Positions 1 through 5,619 are shown, numbered from the stretch's first letter. The stretch is 6,150 bases of DNA from Pseudomonadota bacterium (GCA_021840785.1 JAKBXD010000117.1:1-6150), one strand, 5' to 3'. The notes: a model not told the origin generated them from the letters alone. Translations and numbers: made by a program.

Positions 1-1
1 C

Positions 2-1663
2 CCAGGGAAGATGGGCGGCTTCATGGGATTTTTTCAGCGAGGGATCGGGCCGGGGCAAGCTGGTCGGTTCACAGTTAAGTGCATCAGTAAGAAAGATCCG
101 ATGTGCGCTGCGCAGGTTGCCGCGATCGTGCAAATGATTAAAACCGAAGTTCCTTATGCCGTAAAAATGGTCAACTCGACGCAAGCGGCGGCGGGTTCGA
201 CGACGATCTCGCAAAACAACAAATACGCAACGCAGCCGCCGAGTGCACAGGCGGCGCTCGTCGTCTATAAGGCTGGGAAGACTTACGATGCGACCGTAGA
301 TGCGGCTGAACAGCAGATCATCAGTCAAGCGCATCCAGAACTAATGCAAGCGATGGATAACATCAACGCGAACGTCACACACCTCGGCTGGTGGACGTTA
401 GGGATGTATTATTGGGACATCGCGCATGTGAATGCGGGGATACAAGCGAAAATCGGAAGGCCGCCTGTGTGGTCAGGGTTCGATCTGCACGCAATAGACA
501 AGGCGATGTCATCCCGCACAGACCAGCAAACGTTCGCCAAAATTGCGAGTGCGGCTGGGGCGTCTGTGCGCGCGGCGAAAGAGTCGAACGGAGACGACAC
601 GGCGAGGAGTTTGTTGACGCGGGTATTCACATCCCAAGGCGCATGGTTTAGCAATCTAAGTCCGTGGCATCTGCTCGATGGTGATCCGCTAGCGCGTTTT
701 CAAATGGCCGGGGATCTGATCGTGACGACCGAAGTTCCTGGCGCTATAGCATCGTACATGACAATGAGATCGATCGCCTCCGGCGCCAATACAGAGTCGA
801 AGGGGGCGGGGATTTTCGGGGAAGGTACGTCGTGGCTCACGGGAGCTGCAAATGCTGCTATCAAGACGGCGGGCCCTTATGTGGCGATTGCCGCCGTCGC
901 GCTCTTCTGCCTAGGCGCGGTCTGGGCGTATTACCTGCCGAGCGTGCCCTTCATTTTGTGGACCATGGCCCTCATCGGCTGGTTGATCTTCTTGATCGAG
1001 GCTCTTGTCGGGTCAGTGGTTTGGGCCGCGGGGATCGCGCTTCCCGAGGGGGAAGGGATCTTCGGGCCACGTGGAGATCAGGGCGTGATGCTCTTCCTGA
1101 ACGTAATGTTCAGGCCCACCCTGATGGTTATCGGGTTCTTTTGCTCGTTCATGCTGCTCAATACGTTGGGGCCGATCGTTGGCGGGTCGTTTGGAGCGTT
1201 CATGGGAGGTATGTACTCGATCACAGGGTCGGGAGTGACATCCTCGTCAGCGATGTCGACCGTGATGGCGTTAAATCCATTTACCTACGTTGCGACTGCG
1301 GCTCTTACGACCATCATTATGCTGATCCTTGTTCACAAAGTTTTTGGGTTGATAACCTGGCTCCCTGAAAATGTGTTCCGGTGGGTGGGTGGCCAGGGAG
1401 TACAACTCGGAGAGTCGCACGATGAGCAGAAAGCGCGCGGCCATGTCGACGCAATTGGTGCGTTTGTAAACAAGACCGCAGCGCCGCAAAAGGCAAAGGG
1501 TGCGCGCGGCGGGGTCGGGGGCCGCAAGGGGCTGGGTGCCGCCGTTGCTGCGGATGCGGGTGAGGAGGGGGATGAGGAGGCAGTGGGCGGTGAAGGCGGC
1601 GGTAATGACGTGGCCGGTGGCGGCGAGATTGGCGATGTAGCGCCGCCATCGAAACCAGAATAG
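2..1663 (+). CDS. DotA/TraY family type IVB secretion membrane protein (5' partial)
   Basis: Recognised as the C-terminal part of the DotA/TraY family, polytopic inner-membrane proteins of type IVB (Dot/Icm, IncI-type) secretion and conjugation systems. The frame is open to the left edge, so the true start lies outside the window; the first visible ATG is at 11, and family members run to roughly 750-1050 residues against about 550 here. Counting from that ATG, hydrophobic segments lie near residues 291-309, 313-350, 359-397 and 425-450. Family-like stretches are LIGWLIFLIEALVGS, the loop ALPEGEGIFG, FRPTLMVIGF, and WLPENVFRWVGGQ just after the last membrane segment. The tail from about 475 is Gly/Ala/charge-rich low complexity, probably cytoplasmic. 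Known for the family: DotA is an integral membrane protein required for substrate transfer. It converges on the primase gene with a short gap. It implies that other type IVB genes lie to the left. Confidence 0.85.
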   Translation, partial: PGKMGGFMGFFQRGIGPGQAGRFTVKCISKKDPMCAAQVAAIVQMIKTEVPYAVKMVNSTQAAAGSTTISQNNKYATQPPSAQAALVVYKAGKTYDATVDAAEQQIISQAHPELMQAMDNINANVTHLGWWTLGMYYWDIAHVNAGIQAKIGRPPVWSGFDLHAIDKAMSSRTDQQTFAKIASAAGASVRAAKESNGDDTARSLLTRVFTSQGAWFSNLSPWHLLDGDPLARFQMAGDLIVTTEVPGAIASYMTMRSIASGANTESKGAGIFGEGTSWLTGAANAAIKTAGPYVAIAAVALFCLGAVWAYYLPSVPFILWTMALIGWLIFLIEALVGSVVWAAGIALPEGEGIFGPRGDQGVMLFLNVMFRPTLMVIGFFCSFMLLNTLGPIVGGSFGAFMGGMYSITGSGVTSSSAMSTVMALNPFTYVATAALTTIIMLILVHKVFGLITWLPENVFRWVGGQGVQLGESHDEQKARGHVDAIGAFVNKTAAPQKAKGARGGVGGRKGLGAAVAADAGEEGDEEAVGGEGGGNDVAGGGEIGDVAPPSKPE

Positions 1664-1679
1664 TGAAAACACTTATAAC

Positions 1680-1723
1680 CTCTTCAATCCGGAACGTGCT
1701 TGAGGCCCGTCCGGATCAAAGAG
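1680..1723. terminator. Imperfect hairpin between converging genes
   Basis: Inverted arms at 1680-1693 and 1710-1723 pair in 12 of 14 positions around the core ATCCGGA/TCCGGAT, with a 16-nt loop. It fills the short gap between the converging DotA/TraY and primase genes and overlaps the primase stop codon. A bidirectional terminator would fit this position, but no strong T tract follows the stem on either strand, so intrinsic termination is uncertain. Confidence 0.35.
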
Positions 1724-2540
1724 GGGAGGAAAGACCCATTTGCGACATCGCCCGCGTCACCGTTTTTTCTGCATAAATCAAAGCCTCTGTGCGGCTTTTA
1801 CGCTTGCCCCTTTCCACAGCCCTGTCAGCGATGTTGCCGACCAAGTACGCAAATTCTCCGACCGGGTCACGACCTCGACGCTTAGCCCAATCGAGCCGGG
1901 CCAGCGCGTACCGGTACTCCCGCTCCGACTCCGATTTTGCACCACCCCCCGAACCAGTAAATGGCGTAAAAACAGCGCGCCGCCCCCCTGGGGCGGGAAG
2001 AACCGAAGGCTCGGATAGGTAAGGGCCTGGGTCAAGAGCCGTGCCGCCCGACGCCTCCAAAACCCTCACAACAAAATCGTCGCGCCCCTTCTTTCTGTTA
2101 CAGTAACCAACCGCCCGGCCGAAATGGTCACCACTGGCGGACATCGGGTCCGCCCCAACAAGCGCCACAAGCGACCTCTGGACGGTCGCACGCTCAGGTT
2201 CAGACATGGGACGGCTCACACGTATCCAGACCTGGCAGTTATCACGGCTAGTCTCAACCGCCATCGCCCCATATTTGTGGGCGATCCCGACGGCCTTCCT
2301 TGGTGGCAGATCGTCCAAAAACACGACCGGCCAACTGGCCCCTCTTGCCGGACGGATATACACATCATGACCCGAACGGTTCTTGACCCATGCCCACCCC
2401 AAGGACCGCTCAACCTCCTCCCGACCACGGGGCCGCTCGTGGCCAAGCATGCCCCGGTCGAGGACACAAAAGTTCCATGCGTCGACTCCGGCGTCTTGGA
2501 ACCAGATCAACATTTGCTCCATCGCTTGTTTATGACCCAC
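1716..2540 (-). CDS. repB: RepB'-like IncQ-type replication primase
   Basis: Resembles the stand-alone primase RepB' of RSF1010, which makes primers at single-stranded initiation (ssi) hairpins of the origin, independently of the host primosome. Motifs, numbered from the GTG start: HDVYIRP at 58-64, the acidic FLDDLP at 74-79 (equivalent to the catalytic VDDL of RepB'), AVETSRDNCQVWIRV at 94-108 and ADPMSASGDHFGRAVGYCNRK at 130-150, with D138 matching the second conserved acidic site. Residues about 205-274 are charged and helical, like the C-terminal helix bundle of RepB'. The chosen start is GTG at 2538-2540, because a perfect AAGGAGGT (2546-2553) lies 5 nt upstream and the protein then begins where RepB' does. 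A longer frame reaches 2684 but runs through the origin hairpin; ATG at 2616-2618 is an alternative start. No relaxase domain is fused, unlike RSF1010 MobA-RepB. At 274 residues it is close to the size of RepB'. Confidence 0.85.
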   Translation of the reverse strand: MGHKQAMEQMLIWFQDAGVDAWNFCVLDRGMLGHERPRGREEVERSLGWAWVKNRSGHDVYIRPARGASWPVVFLDDLPPRKAVGIAHKYGAMAVETSRDNCQVWIRVSRPMSEPERATVQRSLVALVGADPMSASGDHFGRAVGYCNRKKGRDDFVVRVLEASGGTALDPGPYLSEPSVLPAPGGRRAVFTPFTGSGGGAKSESEREYRYALARLDWAKRRGRDPVGEFAYLVGNIADRAVERGKRKSRTEALIYAEKTVTRAMSQMGLSSPL

Positions 2541-2545
2541 CTCTA

Positions 2546-2553
2546 ACCTCCTT
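2546..2553 (-). promoter_or_regulatory. Strong ribosome binding site deciding the primase start
   Basis: On the minus strand the sequence is AAGGAGGT, fully complementary to the 16S rRNA anti-Shine-Dalgarno, 5 nt before the GTG at 2538-2540. It favours this GTG over the longer upstream reading frame. Confidence 0.75.
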
Positions 2554-2564
2554 CTCTGTCTTGC

Positions 2565-2578
2565 CCCCCCTAGGGGGG
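2565..2578. repeat. 14-bp C/G palindrome in the origin
   Basis: CCCCCCTAGGGGGG is a perfect palindrome just upstream of the primase Shine-Dalgarno. On the minus strand it is preceded by GCGCCG, giving the 13-mer GCGCCGCCCCCCT, which recurs on the plus strand at 1976-1989 inside the primase gene, again as part of a hairpin. It could be a priming (ssi-like) structure or control primase translation. Confidence 0.5.
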
Positions 2579-2627
2579 CGGCGCTGCTTTCACATCTTTT
2601 CTGCATCAAACTCCCCATCTCCTCCCT

Positions 2628-2680
2628 CCAACTCATAGGAGGGTTGGCCCTCCAGGGCCAAACCCTCCTATGAGGATTGG
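2628..2680. repeat. Long hairpin, candidate single-strand initiation (ssi) site
   Basis: Perfect 14-bp arms CTCATAGGAGGGTT (2632-2645) and its complement (2661-2674) enclose a further 5-bp stem GGCCC/GGGCC (2646-2650 with 2655-2659), a TCCA tetraloop and one bulged A (2660). An outer CCAA/TTGG pair (2628-2631 with 2677-2680) extends it across a 2-nt bulge. No T tract directly follows on either strand, so it does not look like an intrinsic terminator. Its place, on the primase side of the iterons and the TATA array, is where RSF1010 carries its hairpin priming sites. Confidence 0.6.
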
Positions 2681-2691
2681 CCACCGTTTTT

Positions 2692-2741
2692 CTATAAGGA
2701 CCCTATAGGGTCCTATAGGGTCCTATAGAAACCTATAGACT
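2692..2741. repeat. 10-bp phased CTATAG array next to the iterons (candidate unwinding element)
   Basis: CCTATAG starts at 2702, 2712, 2722 and 2732, an exact 10-bp period, with a degenerate fifth unit CTATAAG at 2692. Each unit holds the palindrome CTATAG. The left part also forms a perfect 18-bp palindrome (2697-2714) around GACCCTATAGGGTC. It is more AT-rich than its surroundings and abuts the first iteron, so it is a candidate unwinding element or a binding array on one DNA face. Confidence 0.6.
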
Positions 2742-2821
2742 CCAGGCGTCGGTGCCAGGACTCCAGGCGTCGGTGCCAGGACTCCAGGCGTCGGTGCCAG
2801 GACTCCAGGCGTCGGTGCCAG
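2738..2821. repeat. Four perfect 21-bp iterons
   Basis: Four identical tandem copies of a 21-bp unit (GAC followed by TCCAGGCGTCGGTGCCAG) start at 2738, 2759, 2780 and 2801. A vestige, GGTCCAG, follows at 2822-2828. A 21-bp period is two helical turns, placing each copy on the same DNA face, typical of initiator-binding iterons. The array lies just beyond the stop codon of the RepC-like initiator, its likely binding protein. There are no spacers, so it is not a CRISPR array. Confidence 0.9.
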
Positions 2822-2835
2822 GGTCCAGTCCCGCA

Positions 2836-3666
2836 TCAGGCGCTCGTGCTGGGGTCTGATGTGTCGACGATCTGGTCCCCGTCGATCCCGAGATCGTACT
2901 CAGCGAATCGTTCGGCGTCGCGGCGAATTCGCCGTTTTGCGTCCCAGCGCGGCTGCCCCTCAGGTACCTGCAACTGATCGAAAATCGTCTTAAAAGAAAG
3001 CCTGCGCCCATACCATTTTTTCCGATCGTGACCGAGCAGGAGCCGCACGGCCGCCTGGGACACCGCGTACTGCATATGTACGATCGCGGACGGGTCGTAC
3101 CAGAGCCCGAGATCGTACATGAGTGCAACCCACTGTGCCGATAGCGTAATCCTCCACAGCCGCCGGTCTTGGTTTGGGTGAAGCGGGTCGTCTGCTGATA
3201 CCTTGGCCCACTCCCAGTCTTTGATGATCTTTGTGACCCCGCCTTGCATCCCGCCAGCCCGTTCCCATTCGATGTCAGCGTTTCGCAGGTCATCGATCAG
3301 CGTGTCGAGGCCTTGTGCGCTGTAGAGCGCCACACCCGCCCCCTTTCCCGACCGCTTTTTCGATTGCGGTTTTTGTTTTGGAGAAGCCAAGGCGCGCCGC
3401 ACGATGTAGGGATCGATCAACAGTTGTACACACCCATCTGGTTTCCGATGTGTCTGTAGTGCCGTCCTTTGCATGGTCTCCATCGTGTCTGCGTGCCGCT
3501 GACCTAATGCGCCTTTGACGCGAGCCTGTCCCCACGGCGTTACGATCCAGTCGCCGGTCATCTCGACCGGCTCCCGCGTTGACTGGTAGATGATGAGGCG
3601 CCCAACGAGCGCGCTTGTCGTTGGGAGGTGTGATGTGAGGGCGATGCGCTTAGAATGGGCAGTCAT
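2836..3666 (-). CDS. repC: RepC-like winged-helix replication initiator
   Basis: Probable origin-binding initiator of 276 residues, close to RSF1010 RepC (283). The call rests on position (overlapping the helicase gene, ending 15 bp from the iterons) and on a two-winged-helix layout. The N-terminal half has GDWIVTPWGQARVKGALGQR at about 38-57, like the first winged helix of plasmid Rep proteins; the C-terminal half has SFKTIFDQLQVPEG followed by RWDAKRRIRRDAERFAEYDLGI, matching the RepC pattern of a winged helix plus an Arg/Lys-rich recognition helix. A basic linker (PKQKPQSKKRSGKG) separates the halves. Start ATG at 3664-3666 lies inside the end of the helicase gene (17-nt overlap) after GGGGAG on the minus strand. 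Expected role: bind the iterons, open the origin and recruit the helicase. Overall similarity to RepC is too low to be certain of orthology by eye. Confidence 0.72.
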   Translation of the reverse strand: MTAHSKRIALTSHLPTTSALVGRLIIYQSTREPVEMTGDWIVTPWGQARVKGALGQRHADTMETMQRTALQTHRKPDGCVQLLIDPYIVRRALASPKQKPQSKKRSGKGAGVALYSAQGLDTLIDDLRNADIEWERAGGMQGGVTKIIKDWEWAKVSADDPLHPNQDRRLWRITLSAQWVALMYDLGLWYDPSAIVHMQYAVSQAAVRLLLGHDRKKWYGRRLSFKTIFDQLQVPEGQPRWDAKRRIRRDAERFAEYDLGIDGDQIVDTSDPSTSA

Positions 3667-4780
3667 CGTCGCTCTCCCCGTCTTTAACGAACGGCGGATC
3701 TATGGGCGGCGCATCAGCGAACCGCCGGTCGAACTCATCCGCGCCGTCACCCGCGATGTTGGCCAATCCGCGACGGGGGTGTGTGGCGGCGCCAGCGGTT
3801 CCGTTGGTGCGCTTGCGCCCCGTTCGCGGTTTAGGCGCATCGTCTCCTCCTTCCTTGACCGGAAGCATCCGCACCAACGGCACCCCGCCTACGGTCTTGC
3901 CATGCTCGTCCGTCGTTTCAGGATAATGGTAGAGCCCTATATCACTGGACCCGATCGCCCTGGCGGCGTACGACGCCTTCCCTTCGTAGATTTTCGTCCA
4001 GTAGGGCGCGTCCATCATCTCTCTTTGTTTTGCTTCTTGGTCGCTGACTGGTTGAATCGTTACACTCCATCGACATCCCGACGGTATTTTGCTGTGGCCC
4101 CGTGATGTCTGGTTGTGCCGCTCACCGCCGCCCATGGCTGCTTTGTTTTGGTGATGCACGACCAAGACGCCTGCGCGGGTTTCCCGACTGATCGACCGGA
4201 GAGTTTGTACGAGCATCTTGGCGGCCTGGTCGTCGGATTCCGGCGCATCGAGCGCGTCGGCCAGTGGATCGATCATGATCAGCCGCGCGCCGCGCGCAAT
4301 GTCGATGAGCGTCGCAACGTTCTCGTGCTGTCTGTAGCCACTCTCTGTTTGGCACACGAGAGTGAGCCCGTCGCGACCTTCAGACAGGGGTACGATGACG
4401 AGGTTTTCGTCGAGGTCATCGATGAATTGTGGTCCTTCCCCCCGGCATATAGCGTGCACACGGTGCCACAGTTCGTCGGCCCCATCCTCGCTGGTGAAAT
4501 ATACGACCTTCCCTTTCTTGGGGGCCGGCCATAGCCCGCCGGCGATCTGCGTGCCGGTCGCAATGCCGCACGCAACCTGTAGGGCGAGCCAGCTCTTGCG
4601 ACTGCCGTCTGGCCCTATCATTAGGGAATACATGCCCTTCCTGGCTGGCATGCTCGCGAATATGAATTCGCGCGGCGGCGGCACATCAGTGGCGGCCCGA
4701 CGGATGTCGAGTTTCTGCCAGTCGCGGCCTTTTGCGTTGAGGCTTTTTGTGATCTGGTTCGGGGTCTGTGGGGTATCCAT
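3650..4780 (-). CDS. repA: RepA-like hexameric DNA helicase with SSB-like C-terminal tip
   Basis: RecA-fold helicase/ATPase resembling RSF1010 RepA, which unwinds DNA at oriV during strand-displacement replication. Motifs: Walker A GPDGSRKS at 56-63, a Walker A'-like VYFTSEDGADELWHRVHA at 93-110, Walker B RLIMIDPLAD at 166-175, VLVVHHQNKAAMGGG at 205-219 and SRGHSKIPSGCRW at 227-239, which parallels SRGSS...IRW in RepA. The usual Walker A GKS is RKS here (CGC codon); related plasmid and phage AAA_25-type ATPases are known to vary at that position, so activity is still likely. At 376 residues it is about 100 longer than RepA, mainly from a low-complexity C-terminal tail starting near 310. That tail ends in ESDDDCPF, close to the DDDIPF tip of SSB. 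The start overlaps the upstream 101-aa gene by 1 nt (TAATG) after a GAAGGGGGG-type ribosome site; the end overlaps repC by 17 nt. Confidence 0.85.
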   Translation of the reverse strand: MDTPQTPNQITKSLNAKGRDWQKLDIRRAATDVPPPREFIFASMPARKGMYSLMIGPDGSRKSWLALQVACGIATGTQIAGGLWPAPKKGKVVYFTSEDGADELWHRVHAICRGEGPQFIDDLDENLVIVPLSEGRDGLTLVCQTESGYRQHENVATLIDIARGARLIMIDPLADALDAPESDDQAAKMLVQTLRSISRETRAGVLVVHHQNKAAMGGGERHNQTSRGHSKIPSGCRWSVTIQPVSDQEAKQREMMDAPYWTKIYEGKASYAARAIGSSDIGLYHYPETTDEHGKTVGGVPLVRMLPVKEGGDDAPKPRTGRKRTNGTAGAATHPRRGLANIAGDGADEFDRRFADAPPIDPPFVKDGESDDDCPF

Positions 4781-5085
4781 TAGACACCCCCCTTCATTGC
4801 AGAGGATGTGCGCGGTCGTTCGGGGTCGGGTTCGGGGTCTCCGCCCTCATCGCCGCCCGTATCTGCGGCTTCAGATGCGGTCGCGGGGCTGGTGTGACGA
4901 TTGGCGTGTGGTGCAATTTTCACCCGCGGAATGCTCCGCAACGCCATGACGCGTCGGCTTGCGCCTCGTGAGGCCATAATCGGTTTATGTGTAATCATGT
5001 CAACGGCTACGGGCCGACCCGATTCAAGGTGTTTTTGGATATTTTTGCAGAGTGATACAAGTCGACTGTTTGCTGATGTGGTCAT
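4780..5085 (-). CDS. Small protein of unknown function at the head of the rep operon
   Basis: Not recognised. It is a 101-residue protein with a basic N-terminal two-thirds (about 1-65, including SLCKNIQKHLESGRPVAVDMITHKP and the Arg-rich ASRRVMALRSIPRVK) and an acidic, Pro/Gly-rich, probably disordered tail (about 70-95, with DTGGDEGGDPEPDPER). It is likely real: AAAGGAGA on the minus strand lies 7 nt before ATG 5083-5085, a promoter-like sequence lies upstream, and its TAA shares one base with the helicase ATG. In RSF1010 the helicase gene is likewise preceded by a small gene (F, an autoregulator), so a repressor of the replication operon is a reasonable guess. However, this sequence lacks the ribbon-helix-helix-like pattern of F, so no function is assigned. 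Confidence 0.6.
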   Translation of the reverse strand: MTTSANSRLVSLCKNIQKHLESGRPVAVDMITHKPIMASRGASRRVMALRSIPRVKIAPHANRHTSPATASEAADTGGDEGGDPEPDPERPRTSSAMKGGV

Positions 5086-5118
5086 GGTCTATCTCCTTTA
5101 GAGATTGTGGTCGCAATA

Positions 5119-5146
5119 AGTATAGGGAAGTTTCTTACATCGTGAA
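5119..5146 (-). promoter_or_regulatory. Candidate sigma70 promoter of the replication operon
   Basis: On the minus strand TTCACG (5141-5146) and TATACT (5119-5124) are separated by 16 nt and lie about 34 nt upstream of the 101-aa gene ATG. The -10 box matches TATAAT in 5 of 6 positions, while the -35 box is weaker (4 of 6). It would drive the 101-aa gene, the helicase and the initiator as one message. Confidence 0.55.
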
Positions 5147-5173
5147 GCCGTCCCTTCTAAATGTGCTTTTCTA

Positions 5174-5201
5174 TCCCGTTTAACACACCTTCAAAACGGG
5201 A
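5174..5201. repeat. Inverted repeat spanning the end of the regulator gene, containing a TTAACACAC box
   Basis: Arms TCCCGTTT (5174-5181) and AAACGGGA (5194-5201) enclose a 12-nt loop. The repeat overlaps the stop codon of the 142-aa gene. No T tract follows on either strand, so it is a weak terminator candidate. The segment also holds TTAACACAC (5180-5188), the same 9-mer found as an inverted pair upstream of the 142-aa gene. Confidence 0.45.
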
Positions 5202-5619
5202 GCGGCACTTGCATCGATGCGGGCGTCGGCGCCTTCCCGTCTTTCGGCGGACGGCCCCGGCGGGACCGGATACGCTTCACTGGTATCCTGACCTCCGTAA
5301 CATCGGCGGGCGGCAAGAATGCGGGCTGCTCGAATGCCGCGCGGGCCATCGATAGAAAGTTCTGAATGGCGTTTTTTACCTGTCGTTTTGACAAGCCGAC
5401 CATCTCTGCCGTCCTTTCGACGTCGAAGCCTTCGGAGAGACAGAGTAGAACGTCATTGTTTGGTTCGGCAGGAAAGAGTTTCCATAGCTGTAAGTAGCGC
5501 GCGGAGGTCAGTCCGCGCACAGTCTCTTTGATGGGCTCTGGCATCCGCATATCGTTCGTGATCTCGTTTTGCCAGTTTTCGCCAAGCGCATCAATCAAGA
5601 AAATCGTGTTTTTGCTCAT
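5191..5619 (-). CDS. Small helix-turn-helix and AT-hook DNA-binding protein
   Basis: Not assignable to a named family; likely a DNA-binding regulator of 142 residues. Residues about 56-90 (DVLLCLSEGFDVERTAEMVGLSKRQVKNAIQNFLSMA, shown here only to mark the region's extent in outline: DVLLCL to FLSMA) look like a sigma-region-4/LuxR-type helix-turn-helix, with AEMVGLSKRQVKNAI as the turn and recognition helix. Residues 118-128 (RSRRGRPPKDG) contain RGRP, the core of an AT-hook that grips the minor groove. The last six residues, QVPLPF, resemble the hexapeptide form of beta-clamp-binding motifs. A modest GGGAG lies about 10 nt before ATG 5617-5619. It points the same way as the replication genes, and repeated TTAACACAC boxes lie on both sides. 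Control of replication genes or copy number is inferred from context only. Confidence 0.6.
   Translation of the reverse strand: MSKNTIFLIDALGENWQNEITNDMRMPEPIKETVRGLTSARYLQLWKLFPAEPNNDVLLCLSEGFDVERTAEMVGLSKRQVKNAIQNFLSMARAAFEQPAFLPPADVTEVRIPVKRIRSRRGRPPKDGKAPTPASMQVPLPF

Larger units (their letters stand above)
2541..2835. other. Putative vegetative origin (oriV) between initiator and primase genes
   Basis: This noncoding stretch combines four perfect 21-bp iterons, a helically phased TATA-containing array, a long hairpin and a C/G palindrome, in that order from the initiator gene towards the primase gene. RSF1010 oriV has the same sort of order: roughly 20-bp iterons, an AT-rich segment, then hairpin ssi sites used by RepB'. 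The adjacent helicase, initiator and primase genes are the matching trans-acting set. Origin function is inferred from this architecture and gene context. It lies between repC and repB rather than beyond the whole rep cluster as in RSF1010. Confidence 0.75.

Noticed and set aside
832..1368. Plus-strand 178-residue frame inside the DotA/TraY gene
   Set aside because: It is a frame-shifted shadow; the DotA/TraY frame carries the membrane segments and family motifs.
1716..1740. Primase C terminus QMGLSSPL as a clamp-binding motif
   Set aside because: The spacing does not fit QLxLF or QLxLPL, and RepB'-type primases are not known to need the motif.
2097..2107. GTTAC-A-GTAAC inverted repeat
   Set aside because: It lies within the conserved GYCNRK codons of the primase and needs no separate explanation.
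2628..2680. Reading the origin hairpin as an intrinsic terminator
   Set aside because: No T tract directly follows the stem on either strand; the nearest plus-strand T run is over 10 nt beyond the stem.
2738..2821. Possible CRISPR array
   Set aside because: The units are directly abutting and identical with no spacers; they are plasmid iterons.
2733..3293. Minus-strand 186-residue frame with a repeated WSPGTDA-type peptide
   Set aside because: The peptide repeat is only the 21-bp iterons read in frame (21 is divisible by 3). The rest is an out-of-frame shadow of the initiator gene.
3590..4105. Plus-strand 171-residue frame opposite the helicase and initiator genes
   Set aside because: It lies antisense to two well-supported genes and shows no recognisable family motifs.
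5222..5233. GGCGTCGGCGCC, an 11 of 12 match to the iteron core
   Set aside because: It is a lone, short GC-rich match inside the 142-aa coding region, easily explained by chance.
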